Source: Labrys wisconsinensis
Lineage (GTDB): Bacteria > Pseudomonadota > Alphaproteobacteria > Rhizobiales > Labraceae
Length of the DNA: 64,000 bases
NCBI RefSeq assembly: GCF_030814995.1
Contig: NZ_JAUSVX010000001.1
Location: forward strand, 62,001 to 126,000
Reading direction: 5' to 3'
The position numbers and the translations under genes were made by a program. Numbering within the stretch: position 1 is the first letter of the stretch; the number at the start of each line of letters is the position of its first letter. The notes below the pieces were generated by a model. That model was not told the origin of the DNA and ran no database searches. It worked only from the letters and a program-made list of their open reading frames with translations. Of the stretch, positions 25,393 to 33,472 are shown in pieces.

Positions 25393-26774
25393 CCGGGCAC
25401 CTCGCCCGGGCCCGGCTGGAGCGGGCCATGGCCGCGATTGCCGGCGACAGCTTCGACTGGACCATCGTCGATGCCGGCGTGAAGGTCGCGGCGCTGATGA
25501 CCGGCGAGATCATCCGCCGCCGCGTCGTGCTGCCGGAAGGGACGACGCGCGTCATCCTGCCCGGCCGCTGCCGCGCCGACCGCGACGCCCTCGCCCGCCA
25601 TTTCGGCGTTCCCGTCGAACGCGGCCCGGACGAGATCGTCGACCTGCCGGCCTATTTCGGCCGCGGCGCCCGGCCGCCGGACCTGTCGCGCCACGACGTC
25701 AGCATCTTCGCCGAGATCGTCGACGCGCCGGTGCTCTCCCCCGCCGCCATCCTGGACAAGGCGCGCGCGCTGGCGGCCAAGGGGGCCGACGTGATCGACC
25801 TCGGCGGCCTGCCCGACACGCCCTTCCCGCATCTGGAGGAAACGGTCGGACTGCTGAAAGGCGCAGGCCTCGCGGTCAGCGTCGACAGCTTCTCCGTCGA
25901 CGAGCTCCGGCGCGGCGCCCGGGCCGGGGCCGACTACCTCCTGAGCCTCAGCGAGGACACGCTCGACCTCGCCTTCGAAACCGAGGCGGTGCCGGTGCTG
26001 GTGCCGGCGCGGCCGGGCGACGTCGCCTCGCTGGTGCGCGCGGCCGAGCGCCTGGCGACAGCGGGAAAGCCGTATCTGGCCGATCCCGTGCTGGAGCCGA
26101 TCCATTTCGGCTTCGTCGCCTCGCTCGAGCGCTATGCCGAGTTCCGCCGGCGGATGCCGCAGGCGCCGATGCTGATGGGCACCGGCAACCTCACCGAGCT
26201 CACCGAGACCGACAGCCTCGGCCTCACCACCCTGCTGCTCGGCGTCTGCTCGGAGCTCGCCATCGGCAATGTGCTGGTGGTGCAGGTGAGCCCGCACACC
26301 TGGCGCACCATCGAGGAGCACGACGCGGCGCGGCGGGTGATGTTCGCGGCCAGGGCGGATTCGGCCTTGCCGAAGGGCTACGGCAATGCGCTGCTCGCCC
26401 TGCACGACAAGCGCCCCTTCGCCACGACGCCGGCGGAGATCGCCGCGGCGGCCGGCGCGGTGCGCGATGCCAATTTCCGCATCGAGGTCGCCGAGGACGG
26501 CATCCATGTCTACAACCGCGACCGGCACGCGGTGGCGACCGAGGCGCTCGATCTCTTCCCCCGGCTCGGGGTCGAGAGCGACGCGGCGCATGCCTTCTAT
26601 CTCGGCGCCGAGCTGGCCAAGGCCGAGATCGCCTGGCGGCTGCGCAAGCGCTACGCCCAGGACGAGCCGCTCGACTTCGGCTGCGCCGCCGACAAGCCGG
26701 CGGAGGACTCGACCGCCTTCAAGGAGGCGGGCCACACGCTGCGCGCCGGCAAGCGCGCCCCGGGGAGCGGCTGA
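25368..26774 (+). CDS. Dihydropteroate-synthase-like protein of H4MPT islands (DUF6513-type)
   Basis: A 468-residue protein. An N-terminal domain (residues 1-115) precedes a TIM barrel resembling dihydropteroate synthase (ADVIDLGGLPDTPFPHLEE; LAVSVDSFSVDELR; LMGTGNLTELTETDS). A C-terminal region has many charged residues. It starts inside the flavoprotein gene and reaches to within 3 bases of the DUF447 gene. Such proteins are conserved in bacterial and archaeal methanopterin gene islands and may join a pterin to the aminobenzene moiety; this is inference. True FolP is separately encoded at 58105-58920. Confidence 0.75.
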   Translation: MRERLVLVTGHLARARLERAMAAIAGDSFDWTIVDAGVKVAALMTGEIIRRRVVLPEGTTRVILPGRCRADRDALARHFGVPVERGPDEIVDLPAYFGRGARPPDLSRHDVSIFAEIVDAPVLSPAAILDKARALAAKGADVIDLGGLPDTPFPHLEETVGLLKGAGLAVSVDSFSVDELRRGARAGADYLLSLSEDTLDLAFETEAVPVLVPARPGDVASLVRAAERLATAGKPYLADPVLEPIHFGFVASLERYAEFRRRMPQAPMLMGTGNLTELTETDSLGLTTLLLGVCSELAIGNVLVVQVSPHTWRTIEEHDAARRVMFAARADSALPKGYGNALLALHDKRPFATTPAEIAAAAGAVRDANFRIEVAEDGIHVYNRDRHAVATEALDLFPRLGVESDAAHAFYLGAELAKAEIAWRLRKRYAQDEPLDFGCAADKPAEDSTAFKEAGHTLRAGKRAPGSG

Positions 26775-26777
26775 GCC

Positions 26778-27407
26778 ATGCCGCTGATCCTGGAGACCAT
26801 CGTCACCACCCTCAACGCCGACGGCACGGCGCACCTCGTGCCCTTCGGCCTGATCGCCGAGGACGACGCTTATGTGGTGGCGCCGTTCCGCCCCTCGCCC
26901 ACCATCACCAATCTGGAGCGCCATCCCTTCCTCGCCGCCGCCAGCCCCCTTGACGTGCGCGTCATCGCCGGCTGCGTCACCGGCCGGCGCGATTGGGCGA
27001 CGGTGCCGTGCGAGCGGATCGACGGCGTGCGGCTGGCGCAGGCCCATGCGCATATGGAGCTGGCGGTCGAGGCGGTGATGGAGGATGCCTTGCGCCCGCG
27101 CTACCGCTGCCGCGTGGTGCACCAGGCCATGCATGCGCCCTTCCTCGGCTATGTCAGGGCCCGCAACGCCGTGATCGAGGCCGCGATCCTCTCCACCCGC
27201 CTGCATCTCCTGCCGGCCGAGAAGATCGAGGCCGAGATGGCCTATCTCGCCATCGCCATCGCCAAGACTGCCGGCCCGGCCGAGGCCGAGGCCTGGCGCT
27301 GGATCGAGGAGAAGATCAGGACGGGGCTGGGCGCCGCCCGCAACCCATCCGCAGAGGAACGGCCCCCCTCGCCGTCGGGGCCGCAGCACAAGGAAACGTC
27401 CCGATGA
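26778..27407 (+). CDS. DUF447 family protein of H4MPT islands
   Basis: A 209-residue protein beginning LILETIVTTLNADGTAHLVPFGL, the DUF447 signature, with a flavin split-barrel-like N-terminal half and a helical C-terminal half. The family is a standard member of methanopterin/methanofuran gene islands but has no firm function. It follows the DHPS-like gene by 3 bases and its stop overlaps the next start (ATGA), so it is in the same translationally coupled operon. Confidence 0.78.
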   Translation: MPLILETIVTTLNADGTAHLVPFGLIAEDDAYVVAPFRPSPTITNLERHPFLAAASPLDVRVIAGCVTGRRDWATVPCERIDGVRLAQAHAHMELAVEAVMEDALRPRYRCRVVHQAMHAPFLGYVRARNAVIEAAILSTRLHLLPAEKIEAEMAYLAIAIAKTAGPAEAEAWRWIEEKIRTGLGAARNPSAEERPPSPSGPQHKETSR

Positions 27408-27967
27408 AGACTGCGCTGCTCGCGCTCCTCGCAGGTCTCGCCGTCCTGGCGCCGCTCGAGGCGCAGGCTCATGGTCCGACCCGCAAGAAGGTGACGGAGA
27501 CCGTGGTGATCAACCTGCCGCCGGAGAAGGTCTGGGGCGTGGTCGGCCATTTCGACGACATGGGCTGGGTGTCGCTGGTCGCCAAGACCGAGGCCAAGGG
27601 CGGCACCAATGTGGTCGACCCCGACGACGACACCAAGAACCCGACCCGCCGCCTGACCCTGAAGGACGGCGCGACCGTCGACGAGGTGCTCTACAAGTAC
27701 CAGCCGGAGAAGATGAGCTATTCCTACCGCATCACCGCCGTCGACGTGAAGGTGCTGCCGGTGACCAACTATTCCTCCACGGTGACGGTGTCGCCGGCCG
27801 ACGGCGGCAAGTCCACGGTGGAGTGGCGCGGCGCCTTCTACCGCGGCTATCCCAACAACGACCCGCCGCCGGAGCTGAACGACGACGCTGCGGTCAAGGC
27901 GGTGTCGGGGCTCTATCGCTCGAGCCTGGACGCGCTGAAGGCGAAGCTCGAGACGCCCAGCCAGTGA
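27404..27967 (+). CDS. Exported SRPBCC/MxaD-like protein
   Basis: A 187-residue protein with a clear signal peptide (MKTALLALLAGLAVLAPLEAQA) and a mature SRPBCC fold (VTETVVINLPPEKVWGVVGHF; ending SSLDALKAKLE). It is like MxaD, a periplasmic accessory protein of methanol dehydrogenase that helps electron transfer to cytochrome cL. Its start overlaps the end of the DUF447 gene, so a periplasmic methanol-oxidation accessory is transcribed with cytoplasmic cofactor genes. The methanol dehydrogenase itself is not in the window. Confidence 0.8.
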   Translation: MKTALLALLAGLAVLAPLEAQAHGPTRKKVTETVVINLPPEKVWGVVGHFDDMGWVSLVAKTEAKGGTNVVDPDDDTKNPTRRLTLKDGATVDEVLYKYQPEKMSYSYRITAVDVKVLPVTNYSSTVTVSPADGGKSTVEWRGAFYRGYPNNDPPPELNDDAAVKAVSGLYRSSLDALKAKLETPSQ

Positions 27968-27989
27968 AGGGGATACGGGACGCTAAAAG

Positions 27990-28173
27990 CCTTCTCCACG
28001 AAGTGGGGAAGGTGGCGCCACGAAGTGGCGACGGATGGGGTGTGGTCCGCAGGTCTCTCCGCTTACAAGATCTGCGCAGCCGTCCCTGCAAGCCGAACAT
28101 TAGCCTAGCCCTGCCCGCCGCACCCCATCCGGCCTTGCTGCGCAAGGCCACCTTCCCCACTTCGTGGGGAAGG
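27990..28173 (+). repeat. Modular long inverted repeat
   Basis: Arms at 27990-28042 and 28121-28173 are near-perfect inverted copies with the outer stem CCTTCYCCACGAAGTGGGG. The internal short hairpin differs: GCCACGAAGTGGCGA in the left arm against CTTGCGCAGCAAGGC in the right. It lies between the MxaD-like gene and the beta-propeller gene and extends into the probable 5' coding end of the latter. Confidence 0.9.
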
Positions 28174-29103
28174 CTTTGCGTCGCGCTTGGCCCCGCCCTC
28201 CTTCTCTTCTCCTCCCCCGCCCTCGCCGGCGAGGCCTTCGTCACCGACCAGCCGGGCGAGCAGGTGGTGGTGATCGACACCGACAGCATGGCCAAGCTCG
28301 CCACCATCCCGGTCGACGGCGAGCCGGCCGGCATCGCCGTCTCGACCGATGGCGCCCGCGCCTATGTCACCAGCCCCGAGGGCAAGGTGCTGACCGTGAT
28401 CGACGCCGCGTCCCGCGCCGTGCTGCGGCGGATCCCGGTCGGCGGCGGGCCGCTCGGCGTCGCCGTGCACCCTTCGGGGCATCCGGTCTATGTCGCCGAC
28501 TGGTATTCCAGGCACCTGCTCGCCATCGATCCCGACGGCAAGGCGCCGCCGCGCACCGCCACGGTCGGCACATCGCCCTCGGGCGTCGCGGTGACGCCGG
28601 ACGGGGCCTTCGTCCTCACCGCCGACCGCGACGACGATGCCGTCTCGATCCTCGACGCCACGACGCTCCAACGCGTCGCCGTCGTGCCGGTCGGCACCCG
28701 CCCCTTCGGCCTCACCATCGATGCCGAGGGACAGCGCGCCTACGCCGCCAATGTCGGCTCGAACAGCGTCTCGATCATCGACCTCGCCGCGCGCAAGGTG
28801 GTCGGGACGGTCAAGGTCGGCCTGCGCCCCTATGCGGTGGCGCTCGCCCGCGGCAAGGCCTTCGTCACCAACCAGTACGGCGACAGCGTCACCGTGTTCG
28901 ACGTTGCCTCGCTGAAGGTGCTGAAGACCATCGAGGTCGGCGACTATCCCGAAGGCATCGCGCCGAGCCGCGACGGCGCCCATGTCTATGTCGCCAGCTG
29001 GTTTGCCAACACCCTCAGCATGATCGACGTCGAGACGCTGGCGGTGACGAAGACCGTCGAGGTCGGCGACGGGCCGCGCGCCTTCGGCCAGTTCATCCGC
29101 TGA
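28135..29103 (+). CDS. Exported YVTN beta-propeller protein with start inside a palindromic repeat
   Basis: An exported seven-bladed propeller (for example VVVIDTDSMAKLATI, YVADWYSRHLLAIDPD, YAANVGSNSVSIIDL). No ATG suits it: the first plausible start is TTG at 28135, which lies in the right arm of the inverted repeat. It gives a convincing signal peptide: basic start MLRKATFPTSWGR, hydrophobic VALGPALLLFSSPALA, then GEAF. The frame is open far upstream, so GTG starts at 28003, 28012 or 28042 are possible. It lies 167 bases after the MxaD-like gene. It resembles the propeller at 20362 and may serve the same periplasmic quinoprotein system. Confidence 0.7.
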   Translation: MLRKATFPTSWGRLCVALGPALLLFSSPALAGEAFVTDQPGEQVVVIDTDSMAKLATIPVDGEPAGIAVSTDGARAYVTSPEGKVLTVIDAASRAVLRRIPVGGGPLGVAVHPSGHPVYVADWYSRHLLAIDPDGKAPPRTATVGTSPSGVAVTPDGAFVLTADRDDDAVSILDATTLQRVAVVPVGTRPFGLTIDAEGQRAYAANVGSNSVSIIDLAARKVVGTVKVGLRPYAVALARGKAFVTNQYGDSVTVFDVASLKVLKTIEVGDYPEGIAPSRDGAHVYVASWFANTLSMIDVETLAVTKTVEVGDGPRAFGQFIR

Positions 29104-29128
29104 GGGTCGGCGATGATGCTGCCGCCCC

Positions 29129-30025
29129 TCAGGCCGCGGAGGCCCGCCGGGCCGGGATGCGCCAGCCCAGGCGCACGCCCAGGGTGCCGAGCGCGATCAG
29201 GGCCATGCCGGCCGCCTGGCCCCAGCCGAGCGGATGGCCGTAGACCAGCCAGTCGATCAGGATAGCGACCACGGGATAGATGAAGGTGAGCACGCCGATG
29301 ACAGGCGTCGTCAGGCGCGGATAGGCCGCGTACATCAGGATATAGGCGATGCCGGTGTGCAGCACGCCGATGCCGGCGAGCCAGCCCCAGGATGCCGCCG
29401 GGATGGCGCCGGCGCCGTGGGCGAACGGGGCGAGCAGCGCCGTGCCGACCAGGGTCTGGCACAGCGCCGTGACCTCCGGCCGCTGCTCGCCCAGCCCCTT
29501 GGCCAGGATGGTGGAGGCGGCGTAGAGCAGCGCGGCGCCGAGCGCCAGCGCCATGCCGAGCGCCCAGGCCGCGTCGAGCGGCCTGGGCGAGACGACGAGG
29601 CCGCTCGCCAGGACGACGCCGCCGAAGGCGGCGGCCATCCAGGCGATCTGGTCCGCCGTGATGCGCTCCTTGAGGAGGACGACGCCGATCAGCACGATGA
29701 AGAACGGCTGGGTGTGGATCAGGATCGTCGCGGTGGCGATCGAGGTCATGCCGAAGCCGGCGAAGAAGGCCGCCCAGCACAGCGCCATGCAGACGCCGCA
29801 GACCGCGGCCCGCGCCAGCCGGGCGGCGGAGAGGGTCCGGTCCGGCAGGATGCCGCGCGCGAGGCACCAGGCCGCGAGGAAGATGCTGCCGAAGGCGCAG
29901 CGCCAGAACACGACGGTGACGGGATCGAGCCTCGCCTCCGTGACGAAGGCGCCGACCGTGCCGGAGATCACCATGGCCAGGGCGAGGCTGGCGGCGGGAA
30001 AGCGGGATATCGACTGCTCGGTCAT
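29129..30025 (-). CDS. DMT-family (EamA) transporter
   Basis: A 298-residue membrane protein with ten predicted spans and two EamA repeats (SGTVGAFVTEARLDPVTVVFWR in the first half; IGVLTFIYPVVAILIDWLVYG in the second). Proteins of this family export amino acids, purines or other metabolites. The ATG at 30025 was chosen over an in-frame one at 30061 because the latter would reach into the divergent promoter. It is divergent from the LysR-type regulator gene, which probably controls it. Confidence 0.85.
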   Translation of the reverse strand: MTEQSISRFPAASLALAMVISGTVGAFVTEARLDPVTVVFWRCAFGSIFLAAWCLARGILPDRTLSAARLARAAVCGVCMALCWAAFFAGFGMTSIATATILIHTQPFFIVLIGVVLLKERITADQIAWMAAAFGGVVLASGLVVSPRPLDAAWALGMALALGAALLYAASTILAKGLGEQRPEVTALCQTLVGTALLAPFAHGAGAIPAASWGWLAGIGVLHTGIAYILMYAAYPRLTTPVIGVLTFIYPVVAILIDWLVYGHPLGWGQAAGMALIALGTLGVRLGWRIPARRASAA

Positions 30026-30082
30026 GCCGGCTCCCTGCGGTGGCGCGCCCGAGCTAGCCACCCTGCAACCATCCAGGCAAAC

Positions 30083-30106
30083 GAATAGATTTGGGGATAG
30101 CTATTC
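30083..30106 (+). promoter_or_regulatory. Candidate LysR-type operator between transporter and regulator genes
   Basis: An inverted repeat GAATAG/CTATTC with a 12-base spacer lies between the divergent DMT transporter and LysR regulator genes. A -10-like TATACT follows at 30109-30114, very near the regulator ATG at 30124. Such spaced dyads are typical of LysR-type autoregulatory sites. Symmetry and position are the only evidence. Confidence 0.5.
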
Positions 30107-30123
30107 GATATACTGATAGCGCC

Positions 30124-30981
30124 ATGGCCGCTCCGCTCGACCTCGACCTGCTCCGCACCTTCGTCGCCGTCGCCGAGTGCGGCAGCTTCTCCGGCGCCGC
30201 GCCCCGGATCGGCCGCAGCCAGTCGGCGGTGAGCATGCAGATGCAGCGGCTGGAGCAGACCGTCGGCCGGCAGCTCCTGGTCCGCAGTCCGCGCGCCGTC
30301 GCGCCGAGCGCGGCCGGCGCGGACCTGCTGATCCATGCGCGGCGGCTGCTGAAGCTGTCGGACGAGGCCTGGGCGAGCGTGACGCGGCCCGAGGAGGCCG
30401 GCGCCGTTCGCCTCGGCGTGCCCGACGACTATGCCGCCTTCCTGCTGCCGCCGGCGCTCTCGCGCTTCGCCGCGGCTCATCCGCTGGTGACGGTCGAGCT
30501 CGTCTGCGAGCAGTCGACCGCCCTGGTGAAGACCATGGCCGAGGGACGGCTCGACCTGGCGATCGTCACGCGGCTGCCCGAGCAGCCGCTCGATGTGCTG
30601 AGGCGCGAGCGCTTCGTCTGGGTTGCCTCGCCCAACCACGTCGCCTGGCGGACCGATCCCCTACCGATCGCCCTGTTCGAGCCCGGCTGCGTCGCGCGAT
30701 CGAGCGTGCTGCAGGCCCTGGGCGACGCCGATCGCGCCTATCGCTGCGCCTATTCCAGCGCCAGCCTGCTCGGCCTCGTCGCCGTGGTCCAGGCGGGGCT
30801 GGCGGTGGCCGGCCTCGTGCTGCTCAGCGTTCCCCCCACCCTGCGCGTCATCGGCGAGGCCGAAGGGCTGCCGCCGCTGCCGGACCTGGAGATCGGCATC
30901 CTGCGCAACCCGCACGCGACCGAGCCCGCCGTCGACCGGCTGCACGATTTTCTTCGCCGCGACCTCGTGGAGGCCGCCTGA
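30124..30981 (+). CDS. LysR-family transcriptional regulator
   Basis: A 285-residue regulator with an N-terminal winged helix (LDLDLLRTFVAVAECGSFSGAAPRIGRSQSAVSMQMQRLE) and a periplasmic-binding-like effector domain from about residue 88. It is divergent from the DMT transporter gene with 98 bases between the starts, the classic arrangement for a regulator of an exporter. The ATG at 30124 gives the usual N-terminus; a TTG at 30091 would start within the candidate operator. Confidence 0.9.
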   Translation: MAAPLDLDLLRTFVAVAECGSFSGAAPRIGRSQSAVSMQMQRLEQTVGRQLLVRSPRAVAPSAAGADLLIHARRLLKLSDEAWASVTRPEEAGAVRLGVPDDYAAFLLPPALSRFAAAHPLVTVELVCEQSTALVKTMAEGRLDLAIVTRLPEQPLDVLRRERFVWVASPNHVAWRTDPLPIALFEPGCVARSSVLQALGDADRAYRCAYSSASLLGLVAVVQAGLAVAGLVLLSVPPTLRVIGEAEGLPPLPDLEIGILRNPHATEPAVDRLHDFLRRDLVEAA

Positions 30982-30987
30982 GGGCGA

Positions 30988-32376
30988 TCAGGTCGCCGTC
31001 GCGGCAGCCGGCCGCGTCGTCACCCAGGCGACGCCGGCGCACAGGATCTGCACGGCGCCGCCGAGCAGCATCGCCGGGGCGAGGCCGGCGCCGCCGCCGC
31101 CCGCGAGGGCGAACACCGCGCCGAGCAGGGCAACGCCGAGCGTGGCGCCGGCCATGCGGGCGACGTTGATCAGGGCGCTGGCCGTGCCCGCCCTGGCCGG
31201 GCCGACGGCGCCGACGGCGACGCCCATCAGCGGGCCGGTGGCGCAGCCCATGCCGAGCCCCGTCAGCGCCAGGCCGATCTCCGCCGGCAGCAACGCGGCC
31301 TGCAAGGCGCCGAGCCCGATGACGAGGAGGCCGCAGCCGATCACCGCGACGCCGCCCGCGGTCGCCCGCCGCGCCCCGACCCGGGCGACCAGGGCGCCGG
31401 AGAAGGGCGACACGGCGACGAAGACCAGGGCCATCGGCATCAGCGCCAGGCCGGCGCCGGTCGCATCCAGCCGCCCCGCGTCCTGCCAGGCCATCGGCAG
31501 CAGGAACAGCACGCCGTACATGCCGAAGGTCATGCCCGATGTCGCCGCGACGGCGCCGCGGAAGGCCGGGATGCCGAAGAGATCGAGCGGCACGAGGGCG
31601 GCGGCGCCCCGGCCGGCCTCGACCCTGACGAACAGGGCCAGGGCGAGCGCCGAGACCGCGAGGGCGATGCCGGCCGTGACCGGCTCGCCACGGGACTGGA
31701 TGGCGGCGAAGGCCAGGCCCCCGAGGGCGAGGGCGCCGAGGATCTGGGCGGGCGCGTCGAAGTCCCGTCCGGTCGGATCGGCGGATTCGGGGATCGCAAC
31801 CGCCGCCAGCCCGAGCGCCGCGAGGGCGAGCGGCACCACCACCAGGAAGATGCTGCGCCAGCCCAGGCTGCGGATCAGCACGCCGCCGAGCGTCGGGCCG
31901 ATCGCCATGGCCACGCCGTTGCAGGCCGCCCAGAGGCCGAGCGCCCGGCCGCGCTCGGCCTCGCCGCGCCAGACCACCCGGATGATGGCCAGCGAGGCGG
32001 GCAGCAGCAGCGCCGCGCCGACGCCGGCCAGCGCCCGGCCGCCGATCAGCACCGCGACCGACGGCGCGGCGGCGCAGGCGAGCGAGGCCGCCGTGAACAC
32101 CGCCGCCCCGGCCATGTAGATGCGGCGCCGGCCGTAGAGATCGGCGAGCAGGCCGCCGGTGAGCAGCAGCACGGCATAGGTGAGGTTGTAGCCGTCCACC
32201 ACCCATTGCAGGGCGCCGACCCCGGCGCCGAGCGCATCGCCGATCGGCCGGGTCGCCAGGTTGACCACGGCGGTGTCGACCTGCGCGACCAGCACCGCCA
32301 GGCACAGCGCCGTCAGGGTGAGGCCGCGGCGGCCCGCCGCCATGCCGGCCTGGCGCGGAAAGGATGAGCCGTCCAT
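30988..32376 (-). CDS. MFS drug-resistance-type transporter (DHA2-like, 14 spans)
   Basis: A 462-residue major facilitator protein with about fourteen membrane spans. It has the family motif VDTAVVNLATRPIGDALG in the first span, and LLADLYGRRRIYMAGAAVF in the loop between spans 2 and 3. Members export drugs or metabolites by proton antiport. It is convergent with the LysR gene (gap 6 bases) and divergent from an ArsR-type regulator gene, which probably controls it. Confidence 0.88.
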   Translation of the reverse strand: MDGSSFPRQAGMAAGRRGLTLTALCLAVLVAQVDTAVVNLATRPIGDALGAGVGALQWVVDGYNLTYAVLLLTGGLLADLYGRRRIYMAGAAVFTAASLACAAAPSVAVLIGGRALAGVGAALLLPASLAIIRVVWRGEAERGRALGLWAACNGVAMAIGPTLGGVLIRSLGWRSIFLVVVPLALAALGLAAVAIPESADPTGRDFDAPAQILGALALGGLAFAAIQSRGEPVTAGIALAVSALALALFVRVEAGRGAAALVPLDLFGIPAFRGAVAATSGMTFGMYGVLFLLPMAWQDAGRLDATGAGLALMPMALVFVAVSPFSGALVARVGARRATAGGVAVIGCGLLVIGLGALQAALLPAEIGLALTGLGMGCATGPLMGVAVGAVGPARAGTASALINVARMAGATLGVALLGAVFALAGGGGAGLAPAMLLGGAVQILCAGVAWVTTRPAAATAT

Positions 32377-32485
32377 GATCGCCTCCGTTTTGATCGGCTC
32401 AGCCTAACCCCACGCCCGGCCCGGACGTTTCGACGCGGACCGAACCATCCGGAGCCGTGACGGGTTAGAAGGGAGGCGGAGGAGG

Positions 32486-33199
32486 ATGCCGATGTCCGAC
32501 ATGTCGAGCTTCGTCGCCGCGGCGGCGCTGATCGCCGATCCCGCCCGCGGGCTGATCTTGACCGCCCTGCTGGACGGCCGGGCCCTGCCGGCCGGCGAGC
32601 TCGCCTATGCCGCGGGCATCACCGCCCAGACCGCGAGCTCGCACCTCGCCAAGCTGCTCGACGGCGGGCTGCTCGCGGTCGAGACCGAGGGGCGGCATCG
32701 CTATTACCGACTGGCCGGCGGCCACGTCGCGGAGGCGCTCGAACGACTCTCCGGCATCCATGCCGCCGGGCCGGTCCGGCGCCGGGCGCTCGGCCGCCAG
32801 GGGCGCGAGCTGCGCTTCTGCCGCTGCTGCTACGACCATCTCGCCGGTCAGGTCGGCGTCGCCGTGACGCGCGGCCTGCAGGAGCGGGGCTATCTGGAGC
32901 CCGCGCCGGAGAAGCGCTTCGCGGTGACGCCGGCCGGGCGGGCCTGGTTCGCCGGCATCGGCCTCGACGTCGACGCCGTCCGGCCGACGCGCCGCGGCCT
33001 CGCCCGCCAATGCCTCGACTGGACGGAGCGCAGCCACCACCTCGCCGGGCCGCTCGGCGTGGAGCTCCTGCACGTGCTCTGCGCCAGGGGCTGGCTGCGG
33101 CGCAGGCCGGCATCGCGCGCCGTCGAGGTCACGCCGAGGGGACGGGCGGAGCTGCAGCAGCACCTCGGCGTCGAGGAATCGTCGCCGCTGGCGGCTTAG
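32486..33199 (+). CDS. ArsR-family transcriptional regulator
   Basis: A 237-residue protein with an ArsR-type winged helix in residues 8-85 (LLDGRALPAGELAYAAGITAQTASSHLAKLLDGGLL) and a longer C-terminal part containing FCRCCYDHLAGQVGV, which could bind metal or a thiol-reactive ligand. A strong purine-rich ribosome-binding site lies just before the first ATG at 32486; ATG 32492 is an equally possible start. It is divergent from the MFS exporter gene and most likely represses it. Confidence 0.85.
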   Translation: MPMSDMSSFVAAAALIADPARGLILTALLDGRALPAGELAYAAGITAQTASSHLAKLLDGGLLAVETEGRHRYYRLAGGHVAEALERLSGIHAAGPVRRRALGRQGRELRFCRCCYDHLAGQVGVAVTRGLQERGYLEPAPEKRFAVTPAGRAWFAGIGLDVDAVRPTRRGLARQCLDWTERSHHLAGPLGVELLHVLCARGWLRRRPASRAVEVTPRGRAELQQHLGVEESSPLAA

Positions 33200-33234
33200 G
33201 GATGAGGGGGGCCGTCATCGCACGTGAACCACAA

Positions 33235-33365
33235 CGTCATGGCCGGGCTTGATCCGGCCATCCACGCGAACGCAACGGCGGGTCGCTGCGGCGCTTCGCC
33301 GGTCCCCGCCGTTTTCGACACCGCCTGAGTTCGCGTGGATGGGCGGATCGAGTCCGCCCATGACG
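33235..33365 (+). repeat. Modular palindromic repeat element, copy 1
   Basis: Outer arms CGTCATGG and CCATCCACGCGAAC are repeated as inverted copies at 33235-33271 and 33329-33365. Each arm holds its own inner hairpin (GGCCGG/CCGGCC on the left, GGGCGG/CCGCCC on the right). The same element family occurs twice at 58980-59279. The surrounding 33200-33472 holds no gene that I can support. Confidence 0.9.
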
Positions 33366-33472
33366 TCGAGGGTGGAACAACCGTCGGCGTCTATGCTGCG
33401 TTCGTGACCTTGCGGGTCGTGATGCCCCGTCCGCCTTATCCCCAACCGCTCCATCCGCGCCCGCCCGATCCC

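Noticed and set aside
33235-33365. CRISPR array or insertion sequence
   Set aside because: The repeats are inverted, not regularly spaced direct repeats, and no transposase or cas gene is present; a palindromic repeat element explains them.
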